Origin: CAWCUK01 sp963798775
GTDB lineage: Bacteria; Bacteroidota; Ignavibacteria; Ignavibacteriales; Ignavibacteriaceae
NCBI GenBank assembly: GCA_963798775.1
Contig: CAWCUK010000008.1
Location: 85,652 to 149,651 of the forward strand
Length of the DNA: 64,000 nucleotides
Direction: 5' to 3'
How positions within the stretch are numbered: position 1 is the first letter of the stretch; each line of letters starts with the position of its first letter. The notes under the pieces are model-generated. The model saw nothing but the letters and a program-made list of their open reading frames with translations. It made no database searches and was not told where the DNA came from. Shown here piece after piece: positions 55,657 to 63,572 of the stretch. A program made the translations under genes and the position numbers.

Positions 55657-57450
55657 ATATTATATCATAAAAGAAAGTGGAACATATTCAAATGTTCTTG
55701 AGGCATTAGGATTAGGAACAATTTTGAATTTTATCTTAAAAGATGGATCTAATTCAATTAAAATAATTGATACTAAGACTCATTATGTAATAAAACTATC
55801 GGAAACACTAACTGAAGAAATAATAAATAATACTAAATACTTTGAGTTCATACGATTTATAAAAAATAAAAAGAATCGCCACCAAAAGGTTCTGAAATTG
55901 TTGATTATGAAAGATTAAAGGAAATCAGTGATAATCAAAAAAAATTTGAGAAAAAAAAATATGAAGAACTTTCTAAGACTAAAGAATTAACTCTCAAGAA
56001 GATAATTCAAAAAAATATTGAGGAATATGAACCCAAAAGACATTTTTACTGGGATTTATATTCTAATATTAACAAATTAAAAGCACTCTCTGCTTACAAT
56101 AAAATCTTTTACAACATAAAGTATAATGAAAAAGGATTTCAAGATATTATTAAGTCTATATTGATGCTTTATTCAGGTATTGAAGATAAAACAGAGAAAA
56201 CAGAGAAATATTTGAAAGGTCTTGAAAAAGAAAAAAGATTAAAAAAGTTAACAAAAGTAAATGCATTACAAATTTTCAATCCACATCAGGGTAAAGGTGT
56301 TAGTTCACTAAAAGCGAATAGTATTTCAATGGGAAGTAAAAATGCTTTCTGGTTAAAAGAGTATTTGAAAATCATAGGCAGTTTTAAATCAATGGTTATT
56401 CGACCAATAAAAATAAGCAGTAGAACTTGGGATACAAAAATTTATGTCATCGAACCTAAAGAAATTGATTATGAATATGTTGAAGAACTATTTAGAAAAT
56501 TCAGACCCACTTTAAAAGGTTCATCTTCATTTAAATTAGATATAGCAAGTATTTTACATTTTTGCAGAATTTTTATAACAAATATTGATGAATATAACAG
56601 ACAAGTTCCATTTTTAAAGTTCTATAATCCGCAACATTCTGTAAATGGTTTTTATACTGCTTATCTAAAAAAACTTGGGACAAGTGAATCGGTTTCGAAT
56701 TTATCTTTTTTACAGCTTCCCACTTTTATAACAATTGCTAATAAAGATGAAGCAGATAGATGGCTCAAAATTATTGAAGACCATAATATAATCTTATCTG
56801 GTAGATCTGTAATTGAATCTGGAACTGGCTTAAAAATATTACAACAGTATCGTCAATTTATCACATGTTCGGACATTGAAATATTTATTTCAATGCTATG
56901 CACATACGCAGAATATCTTATTCAAGAAGTTTCTAAAGAACATTATTATGTTTATCCTTTTTCAAAAACGGCATTAGAAGATTTTTTTCAATTAACAAAG
57001 GAGTATTTTATGTCAAGTGATAACAAACCAATCGCTTCGATCTTACAAGTTGAAGGTTTTAAAAATTTTGCTAAAGCAATTCGCAGTAGTACAATTTCAC
57101 TTCAATACAGACCTAAAGCCAAAAGAGAATACGAGGTTCGTTATGGTTTTGCACAGAATTTAAGGAGAAAGGCGGCATATAAAAATGAACTGATTGAGTT
57201 TTTGAGTGATTTTGTAGCTTCATTCAACACTGAAAATGCTAGAGTTAAAGAAAGAAAAGGGGAAAGCTTTATTACAAGAACAAATATTAAGCAGCAAGAT
57301 ATTGAAGAAGTTACTTCATTAATTGATGAATATGGTTCCAATTTAATAGGTAAACTTTTAGCTGCTTATGGCTATGCGCTTGACAGGAAAGAAAAAGTAG
57401 CTGAATCCGATGTTGTTGAGAACGAAGATGAAGAAACCGAAGAAGAATAA
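55643..57450 (+). pseudogene. cas8: Cascade large subunit, Cas8-like, one frameshift
   Basis: The gene starts inside the end of cas3 (14-base overlap), a sign of coupled translation. The first 78 or so codons are in one frame; from about 55876 the frame shifts by one base to PPKGSEIVDYERLKE and runs to 57450, giving about 600 residues in all. Position between cas3 and cas7 and this size identify the large subunit, which normally reads the PAM. I see no CxxC zinc pairs typical of Cst1-type Cas8b, so the subtype remains open. The C-terminal tail is acidic. Confidence 0.75.
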
Positions 57451-57560
57451 CCATTTATTGTAAGAAACTTTACTTTTAATTCCAGGAAGCTTAAACAATT
57501 GATATGGTTTTAACACAAAAAGGTTGAATAATTTTTTAATAATCTTAAAAGGAGCAAACA

Positions 57561-58409
57561 ATGAATCTTGCATCACTATCAATTTCCGGCAGACTTACAT
57601 TAAATATGCATTCATTAAATAATGAGGGCGGAGAAGGTAATCAAATCTTAACCCGCCAAGTAACTATTGTAGATAAAAATGGAAAATTCTCCACTGTAAA
57701 CGCTGTAAGCGGTGATATGCTAAAACATATACAAGCAGAACACTTTTGGTCAATTGCTCTAGAAGAAGATCTCCCACTATCCGATGCTTGTAAAGAATTT
57801 CATCCTAATAGAATTACAGCTTCTGAAAAATTCAGAAAATCATTTAAGAAAACTACGCCCGATGCTGAAGTTTTAGATTTGGTTATTAAAGATTCTAGCT
57901 TAACTGATGTTGAAGGGATACTTGTTACAAATAATAACAAAAATGTTCCGCGTAAATCTTGTGCTGAATTTGGTTGGTTAGTTGGATTACCGGACAGTAC
58001 TAAAACTGAAAATCATTTTCACGTAAAATTAGTTTCAGATTCAGGTTCAAAGGAAAGTGGTGAAGGAGATAATCTCGGACAAAACATTTTCCATCGTCCG
58101 GCTAACTCTGGAATCTATGCCCTTGTTTCTAATTTTGATGTTTACCGTGTTGGTTATAATGATATCTCAAAAAAATATTCAATTGACGATACTGAGAGAA
58201 ACAAAAGAGTAAAAGCGCTTTTAAAATCTATTCTTTATACATTCATTAAACCAAAAGGCGCAATGAGAAATACGCAAAACCCTCACATAGTTGATTTTAT
58301 TGGAGTTATAACATTATCCTCAAAATCAATTCCGGCTCCAACAGTAAGCCCAATCAATGACAATTATTTGGATGAAGTAAATTCAATCTCTGAGAATATT
58401 AATAGATAG
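57561..58409 (+). CDS. cas7: Cascade backbone subunit Cas7 (DevR/Cst2-like)
   Basis: 282 residues, strong site AAAGGAG before ATG. The opening ISGRLTLNMHSLNNEGGEGNQ is typical of the DevR/Csa2/Cst2 group of Cas7 proteins (RAMP fold that lines the crRNA). A second marker is RPANSGIYALVSNFDVYRVGYND. No frameshift. It follows cas8 by about 110 bases and precedes cas5. Six or so copies would form the Cascade spine. Confidence 0.88.
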   Translation: MNLASLSISGRLTLNMHSLNNEGGEGNQILTRQVTIVDKNGKFSTVNAVSGDMLKHIQAEHFWSIALEEDLPLSDACKEFHPNRITASEKFRKSFKKTTPDAEVLDLVIKDSSLTDVEGILVTNNNKNVPRKSCAEFGWLVGLPDSTKTENHFHVKLVSDSGSKESGEGDNLGQNIFHRPANSGIYALVSNFDVYRVGYNDISKKYSIDDTERNKRVKALLKSILYTFIKPKGAMRNTQNPHIVDFIGVITLSSKSIPAPTVSPINDNYLDEVNSISENINR

Positions 58410-58518
58410 AGAAAGAAGCAATTTCAGTAATCACTTTTAATTCGTTGGCAGAATTTTCGGAAAAGTTTGCAGATATAATAAATAACATAACCGGTTATAA
58501 ATTAAAGGAGGCATAATT

Positions 58519-59223
58519 ATGTGGTGGGAAATTGAATATCAGCCCACGACTTTGTTTTCATTGAAGACAAGTGATGCAACAAATGCAGCCGGTAAGTCTC
58601 TTTTTATGCCTTCTCCTTACTCTGTAAAAATGGCTTTACTAAATGCTGTTTGCACTTTTGAGTCAGTAAAAAAAGCCGAAGAAAAATTTGGACTAATAAG
58701 AGAAATGGAAATTGAATTTTCCTTGCCGGAATATATTGTGGTAAATAATTGCTTTATAAGAATAATGCAAGAATCCAGATCTGAAACCCGAGCAGAAAAT
58801 CCAAACTTAATGTTCAAATCAACAGTTGCATTTAGAGAGTATTTGTTCTTTTCTGGTAATCTTAGAATGGCGTTTAGAATAGCAAATCCCAATGATGAAG
58901 AGTTAGCTTTTTTAAAAAGCTTTTTTTATAAAATCAATTATTACGGAAAGAGAAGTTGCTTTTTTCAAATTGTTTTCTATTCAGAAAACCCAATTGAAAA
59001 GTTGCCAAATAATTATTCAAGGAAGATAATTGATAAGGATTTCTTCTTAGATGGTAAAGCAAAATTATTGGCTAAAGTTGATGACTTTGGTCCAAAAGCA
59101 ACTTTTAATAAAGTAAATAATTATTCTTCAGAAAAGACTGATAGAATTACAGAAATAATTGGTTTACCTTATCAAAGTATAAAATCAAATAAAAATTTCA
59201 CCTTGTTTAAGAGGAGCAAATAG
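58519..59223 (+). CDS. cas5: Cascade subunit Cas5
   Basis: 234 residues, strong site AAAGGAGG before ATG. The early motif MPSPYSVKMALLNA is typical of Cas5 N-terminal RAMP segments, resembling the Cas5 of I-A/I-B systems. It caps the 5' handle of the crRNA in Cascade. The frame is intact. Directly downstream the operon is broken by a RAYT element before cas4. Confidence 0.8.
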   Translation: MWWEIEYQPTTLFSLKTSDATNAAGKSLFMPSPYSVKMALLNAVCTFESVKKAEEKFGLIREMEIEFSLPEYIVVNNCFIRIMQESRSETRAENPNLMFKSTVAFREYLFFSGNLRMAFRIANPNDEELAFLKSFFYKINYYGKRSCFFQIVFYSENPIEKLPNNYSRKIIDKDFFLDGKAKLLAKVDDFGPKATFNKVNNYSSEKTDRITEIIGLPYQSIKSNKNFTLFKRSK

Positions 59224-59281
59224 AATCACCAGCATACAATTATGAAGACCAGCTAAAATAATTTGTAGAAAAAATAAAATT

Positions 59282-59309
59282 TTCGTAGCACAGACAATCT
59301 TGTCTGTGC
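59282..59309 (+). repeat. Left inverted repeat of RAYT element
   Basis: A 28-base sequence TTCGTAGCACAGACAA...TTGTCTGTGC, itself containing a palindrome (GCACAGACAA/TTGTCTGTGC). It is the exact reverse complement of 60033-60060. Confidence 0.92.
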
Positions 59310-59392
59310 GCGCCCTTATTTACACGAAACAAAATTTTAATGAATTAAGCACACATTCCGGGAAAAAATGTATTACAATTTCAAATAATAAC

Positions 59393-59975
59393 ATGCCTCA
59401 AACATTTCATCGCAGAAATCTACCTCATCTATACGATAATGAGGGAACATACTTTATAACATACCGGCTGGCTAATTCTATTCCCATAGATATGCTAAAA
59501 AAATTGGAGCATAATTCTGCCGAAAATAATTTTTACAACTTCAGACGACTTTTTCAAAAGTACGATTCATTATTAGACGCGGGTAATGGCGGGGTAAGTT
59601 ATTTAGGGGATGATAAAATCGCGGAGTTTTGCAAATCAACATTACACTATCAGGATAATAAAGATTATAATTTAATTTGCTACACCATTATGCCGAACCA
59701 CGTGCATTTAGTTTTCACTCTCAGACCAAGGCAACAGCGGAGTAAGTAAAATAATGAAAAGCATTAAAGGGATTTCCGCAAGAAAATGTAATTCCGCTTT
59801 GGGAAGAAAAGGAAAGTTTTGGCAGGATGAAAGTTACGACAGATGGATTCGTGATGATGTGGAGTTGTATTATGTTATCAGATATGTCCTGTTGAATCCG
59901 GTTAAGGCCGGCTTAGTGGAAAATTGGCAGGATTGGAAGTTTTCTTTTTGCGCTTCGGATTTTTTGGTTTTGTAG
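59393..59975 (+). pseudogene. REP-associated tyrosine transposase (RAYT, Y1/HUH type), one frameshift
   Basis: From ATG 59393 the protein reads MPQTFHRRNLPHLYDNEG and reaches the HUH-type motif MPNHVHLVF. One base shift near 59728-59738 moves to the frame with NSGVSKIMKSIKGISARK, GKFWQDESYDRWIRDD (catalytic-Tyr region) and RYVLLNPVKAGLV, stop 59973-59975. Together about 193 residues, the normal RAYT length. RAYTs are single-copy nucleases that act on REP hairpins. The flanking perfect inverted repeats fit that. It sits between cas5 and cas4 without cutting either. Confidence 0.9.
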
Positions 59976-60032
59976 GTTATTATTAAACAGCGGAAGAACT
60001 GCTTAAAGTATTATTTATTTTGTATTAAAAAA

Positions 60033-60060
60033 GCACAGACAAGATTGTCTGTGCTACGAA
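60033..60060 (-). repeat. Right inverted repeat of RAYT element
   Basis: GCACAGACAA...TTGTCTGTGCTACGAA is the exact reverse complement of 59282-59309. The GGGA that follows serves as ribosome site for cas4. Confidence 0.92.
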
Positions 60061-60072
60061 GGGAAATACGAA

Positions 60073-60555
60073 ATGACGGGGACGCAAATCAATTATTATT
60101 TTCTCTGTAAGAGAAAGCTATGGCTGTTTACTCACCGGATCGATATGGAGCAGAATTCCGATCTCGTCTCTATGGGGAAATTTATTTCGGAGAATACTTA
60201 TAAACGGGATAAGCATGAGATTTTGATTGATGATATAGCGCTGGATTTTTATGATGAGAAAACGAAAGTGATTCACGAGATAAAGAAGTCGGATAAAATG
60301 GAAGAGACGCATATCTGGCAGCTCAAGTATTATATTAAAGTCCTTAAGGATAAAGGTGTGGATGGAGTTACCGGAGAGATTGATTATCCCAAGCTGCGGC
60401 AGAAGTTTACGGTTGAGTTATCCGCGTCTGATGAAGAAGAGATTGAGAAAATAGAAAAGGAAATTGAGGAAATACTCGCCTCTCCCCTTCCCCCCGGTGT
60501 TATCAATAAACCTTTCTGTAAAAAGTGCGCGTATTTTGATCTGTGTTATATTTGA
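60073..60555 (+). CDS. cas4: CRISPR adaptation nuclease Cas4
   Basis: 160 residues. Four cysteines for a 4Fe-4S cluster are visible: C12 in FLCKRK and C149, C152, C158 in CKKCAYFDLCY. PD-(D/E)xK nuclease residues lie in VIHEIKKSDKM (about 66-76) with QLKYYI following. Cas4 trims and orients prespacers with Cas1-Cas2. The start uses GGGA placed just after the RAYT right repeat, so the insertion lies immediately against its translation signal. Frame intact. Confidence 0.92.
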   Translation: MTGTQINYYFLCKRKLWLFTHRIDMEQNSDLVSMGKFISENTYKRDKHEILIDDIALDFYDEKTKVIHEIKKSDKMEETHIWQLKYYIKVLKDKGVDGVTGEIDYPKLRQKFTVELSASDEEEIEKIEKEIEEILASPLPPGVINKPFCKKCAYFDLCYI

Positions 60556-60606
60556 GGGAATAGAACACGGATAACACGGATTACACTAATAATCACGGAA
60601 CAATAA
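60556..60606 (+). repeat. Left inverted-repeat end of GxxExxY cassette 1
   Basis: GGGAATAGAACAC followed by word-like units (GGATAACACGG, ATTACACTAATAATCACGG) runs from the cas4 stop to the GxxExxY start. Its outer part is the reverse complement of the right end at 60988-61026. Confidence 0.85.
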
Positions 60607-60993
60607 ATGTTACATGAAGATTTAACCGGTCTAATTATTAAAGCATTTTTTAAAGTCAATAATATTCTTGGATTTGGATTTCTTGAAAAAGTCTATGAAA
60701 ACGCGATGTTTATTGAGTTGCGGAAGATGGGTCTTAAAGTGGAGAAACAGAAAAATATAAAAGTATATTATGATCAATCTGAAGTCGGTGATTATTATGC
60801 GGATTTAATCGTTAATGATTTAGTAATTGTTGAATTAAAAGCCGCCGAATCAATTTGTTTAGAACATGAGTTGCAGTTAATTAATTATTTAAAATCTACA
60901 AAAGCTGAAGTCGGTTTATTACTAAATTTTGGCAAAAGAGCTGAATTCAAAAGGAAGATATTTACAAATGATAAAAAAAGTTTTTCAGGATAA
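60607..60993 (+). CDS. GxxExxY family protein, PD-(D/E)xK-like, cassette 1
   Basis: 128 residues. The name motif is visible as GFLEKVY (G24, E27, Y30), preceded by VNNILG. A nuclease-like core follows: DYYADLIVN with D66 and IVELKA with E76 and K78, a D-ExK arrangement, then HELQLINYLKSTKAEVGLLLNFG. Activity is not proved for this family. The stop codon TAA is the first triplet of the right-hand repeat, so gene and repeats form one unit. There is no clear ribosome site. It is not a known Cas protein and splits cas4 from cas1. Confidence 0.85.
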   Translation: MLHEDLTGLIIKAFFKVNNILGFGFLEKVYENAMFIELRKMGLKVEKQKNIKVYYDQSEVGDYYADLIVNDLVIVELKAAESICLEHELQLINYLKSTKAEVGLLLNFGKRAEFKRKIFTNDKKSFSG

Positions 60994-61026
60994 TCCGTGT
61001 TATCAGTGTCATCTGTGTTCTATTCC
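60988..61026 (-). repeat. Right inverted-repeat end of GxxExxY cassette 1
   Basis: GGATAATCCGTGTTATC, AGTGTCATC, TGTGTTCTATTCC. The outer GTGTTCTATTCC and inner TAATCCGTGTTATC are exact reverse complements of the left end; the right end has one additional 10-base unit. Confidence 0.85.
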
Positions 61027-61038
61027 TAAGGTAAATAA

Positions 61039-62157
61039 ATGAAAAGAAATTACTATATATTCAGCAGCGGAAAACTCATTCGCAAACAAAATACACTTTA
61101 TTTTGAACCGGGAGAAGCGGCCGAGCCGGATGCGGATGATACGGACGAGCAGGACATAATTGATTCGGCAAAAAAAGACGAAGCTCAAGTTGAAGATGAT
61201 TCCGTTGATACGGCTGATGAAGAAAAAGCCGAGCCGAAGAGAATACCTCGCCGCCCTATTCCCGTTGAAGATATTGAGGCGATATACTGTTTTAGCGAAC
61301 TTCGTTTCAATACTAAGTTCTTAAACTTTCTCGCGCAAAAGCAGATAACTCTTCACCTCTTCAACTACTACGGTTATTACAGCGGATCATTTTATCCAAG
61401 GGAACCGTTTGTTTCCGGGAAACTTCTGGTGAAGCAGGTAAACGCGTATCAGGATAATGAACAGCGGGTAAAACTTGCGCAGAAGTTTGTTTTAGGTTCC
61501 GCGGATAATATTATTAAAAATCTACAGTACCATAACGCGCGCGATAAGGATATGAGTATATTTCTTGAAATTATCAAAGAGATGTACGATAAAATTCCCG
61601 GTACGGTTGATGTGCATGAATTAATGGGAATAGAAGGAAATATAAGATCAACTTATTACAAATCGTGGAACCTAATAATTAACGAAGAAATAAAATTTGA
61701 GAAGCGGCAAAAACATCCGCCGACAAATCCGATTAACGCTCTTATTTCCTTCGGCAATTCGCTCGTATATACTACAGTTCTTTCAGAAATATATAAGACA
61801 CAGCTAAATCCGCTTATTAGTTTTCTTCATGAACCGGGCGATAGAAGATTTTCTCTAAGCCTGGATGTGGCGGAAATATTTAAACCTCTGTTGAGCGATA
61901 GAATCATCTTTTCTCTTTTGAATAAGAAACAAATACAGGAAAAACATTTTACTAAAGGACTGAACCTTTGCCATCTGAATGAGGAAGGAAGAAAGATTTA
62001 TCTGAAAGAGTATGATGAGAAGTTAAAGACAACAATAAAGCATCGAAATTTAAAAAAATCTGTTAGTTACCGGCATCTAATACGCCTGGAGTGTTACAAG
62101 ATTATAAAACATATTCTCGGGGAAAAGGAGTATTTGCCGTTTAAGATCTGGTGGTAA
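61039..62157 (+). CDS. cas1: CRISPR integrase Cas1 with an acidic insertion
   Basis: 372 residues, longer than the usual 320-345. N-terminal YYIFSSGKLIRKQNTLYFE is typical of I-B-type Cas1, but residues about 24-70 are an inserted, very acidic, proline- and alanine-containing segment before the expected IPVEDIEAIYCFSE. The catalytic domain is complete: metal ligands E203 region in GIEGNIRSTYY, LHEPGDRRFSLSLDVAEIFKP with His and Asp. Cas1 inserts new spacers at the leader end. Frame intact. The start is preceded by AAGGTAAATAA. Confidence 0.92.
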   Translation: MKRNYYIFSSGKLIRKQNTLYFEPGEAAEPDADDTDEQDIIDSAKKDEAQVEDDSVDTADEEKAEPKRIPRRPIPVEDIEAIYCFSELRFNTKFLNFLAQKQITLHLFNYYGYYSGSFYPREPFVSGKLLVKQVNAYQDNEQRVKLAQKFVLGSADNIIKNLQYHNARDKDMSIFLEIIKEMYDKIPGTVDVHELMGIEGNIRSTYYKSWNLIINEEIKFEKRQKHPPTNPINALISFGNSLVYTTVLSEIYKTQLNPLISFLHEPGDRRFSLSLDVAEIFKPLLSDRIIFSLLNKKQIQEKHFTKGLNLCHLNEEGRKIYLKEYDEKLKTTIKHRNLKKSVSYRHLIRLECYKIIKHILGEKEYLPFKIWW

Positions 62158-62244
62158 ACACTAATTTCACTAATTATCACTAAGAACACTAATTTCACTG
62201 ATTATCACTATAAAATACTAATTTCACTAATTATCACTAAATGT
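62158..62244 (+). repeat. Left repeat end of GxxExxY cassette 2 (three direct units)
   Basis: Three units of about 28-30 bases of the type ACACTAATTTCACTAATTAT plus CACTAAG lie between the cas1 stop and the gene. Their reverse complement (TTAGTGATAATTAGTGAAATTAGTG) matches the repeat family on the right side. Confidence 0.85.
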
Positions 62245-62625
62245 ATGAATGACCAAAAATTAACTTTTAAAGAGGAATCATTTAAAATTATAGGCTGTTG
62301 TATGGAAGTTCATAAAGCTCTGGGAAAGGGATTTAATGAAATTGTCTATAAAGAAGCACTCGAAATTGAATTTAAAAGGAGAAATTTATTTTATTCAAAA
62401 GAAAAAAAATTTCAGATAATGTATAAAGAGGCTTTACTCTCAAGATATTATATAGCCGATTTTGTTATTTTTGATAAAATTATACTTGAAATAAAGGCAA
62501 TTGAAGCTTTAACAAACAGCGAAATTAAACAAACTTTAAATTATCTTGCAGTCTCTAATTTAAGATTGGGTATTTTGGTTAATTTCGGGTCCGACACGTT
62601 AACTTACAAAAGAATTATTTTATAA
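62245..62625 (+). CDS. GxxExxY family protein, PD-(D/E)xK-like, cassette 2
   Basis: 126 residues. Motif GFNEIVY (G29, E32, Y35) after MEVHKALGKG; nuclease-like core YYIADFVIFD with D72 and ILEIKA with E82 and K84; then EIKQTLNYLAVSNLRLGILVNFG. It is a distant paralogue of cassette 1, not a recent copy, and its flanking repeats also differ in sequence. There is no obvious ribosome site. It splits cas1 from cas2. Confidence 0.85.
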   Translation: MNDQKLTFKEESFKIIGCCMEVHKALGKGFNEIVYKEALEIEFKRRNLFYSKEKKFQIMYKEALLSRYYIADFVIFDKIILEIKAIEALTNSEIKQTLNYLAVSNLRLGILVNFGSDTLTYKRIIL

Positions 62626-62667
62626 AAATTTGAATCTCTTAAGTGATTTAAAAGAAACGATCACCAG

Positions 62668-63147
62668 TAGTGAAAATTCGTGGAATTTATTTTTTTGATG
62701 GTAATTAGTGAAAATTCGTGGAATTTATTTTTTTGGTGGTAATTAGTGAAAATTCGTGGAATTTATTTTTTGGTGGTAATTAGTGAAAATTCGTGGAATT
62801 TATTTTTTTGGTGGTAATTAGTGAAAATTCGTGGAATTTATTTTTTTGGTGGTAATTAGTGAAAATTCGTGGAATTTATTTTTTTGGTGGTAATTCGTGA
62901 AAATTCGTGGAATTTATTTTTTTGGTGGTAATTAGTGAAAATTCGTGGAATTTATTTTTTTGGTGGTAATTCGTGAAAATTCGTGGAATTTATTTTTTTG
63001 GTGGTAATTAGTGAAAATTCGTGGAATTTATTTTTTTGGTGGTAATTAGTGAAAATTCGTGGAATTTATTTTTTTGGTGGTAATTCGTGAAAATTCGTGG
63101 AATTTATTTTTTTGGTGGTAATTCGTGAAAATTCGTGGAATTAGTGT
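62668..63147 (+). repeat. 38-bp tandem repeat array, right end of GxxExxY cassette 2
   Basis: Thirteen units of 38 bases (one of 37), each with GTGAAAATTCGTGGAATT followed by a T run and GGTGGTAATT. Units alternate between TTAGTG and TTCGTG at one junction. There is no spacer diversity, so it is not a CRISPR array. The last unit ends in GGAATTAGTGTTT, mirroring the left edge AAACACTAATTTC. It abuts the cas2 start. Confidence 0.92.
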
Positions 63148-63411
63148 TTGTATATAATAGTTGTATATGACGCAGCCCCGAAACGCGGGGTAAAACTGCT
63201 TAAATTTTTAAGGCAGCATTTAATTTGGATTCAGAATTCTGTTTTTGAAGGAGAAGTTACGGAATCGGGATTCGCGAGAATAAAGTCCGGAATATCAGAA
63301 ATAATAAATAAGGAAAAAGACAGCATAATTATTTACCAATTTGACTCACAAAATTACACAAATCGACAGGTGCTTGGCGTTGAGAAGAATGAAACCGATA
63401 GTTTTATATAA
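63148..63411 (+). CDS. cas2: CRISPR adaptation protein Cas2
   Basis: 87 residues. The opening YIIVVYDAAPKRGVKLLKFLRQHLIWIQNSVFEGEVTES is classic Cas2, with the conserved Asp in VYD. It begins at a TTG one codon after an in-frame TAG that belongs to the 38-base repeat array, so the original ATG and ribosome site seem to have been replaced by the insertion. Cas2 forms the core of the Cas1-Cas2 integrase. Frame intact. Confidence 0.92.
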   Translation: MYIIVVYDAAPKRGVKLLKFLRQHLIWIQNSVFEGEVTESGFARIKSGISEIINKEKDSIIIYQFDSQNYTNRQVLGVEKNETDSFI

Positions 63412-63572
63412 TGGATATTAAAGTTCGAGATCATTTAACTTTCATATTCGTCAAAAACTAATTTTTTCATAAAAAGTCGTCGCACCCCCGCCTTTTTAAC
63501 CAAATTATAGATCGACAATAGAAAGAGCAAAAAAAGCTTGGAAAACGGCTCAAAAAGGCATATATTTCGGCA
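63412..63572 (+). promoter_or_regulatory. CRISPR leader
   Basis: An AT-rich gap of about 160 bases between cas2 and the first repeat, with TCGTCGCACCCCCGCC in its middle. Position and repeat orientation (3' handle ATTGAAAT) make it the leader that carries the array promoter and integration site. Confidence 0.7.

Noticed and set aside
59300..59392. N-terminal extension of the RAYT protein
   Set aside because: It would begin inside the left inverted repeat; the family normally starts close to the MPQTFHRR segment.
60556..61026. Target-site duplication around GxxExxY cassette 1
   Set aside because: The flanks outside the inverted repeats show no convincing direct repeat; exact ends need an empty-site comparison.
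62668..63147. The 38-bp array as a second CRISPR
   Set aside because: Units are contiguous and nearly identical with no unique spacers.
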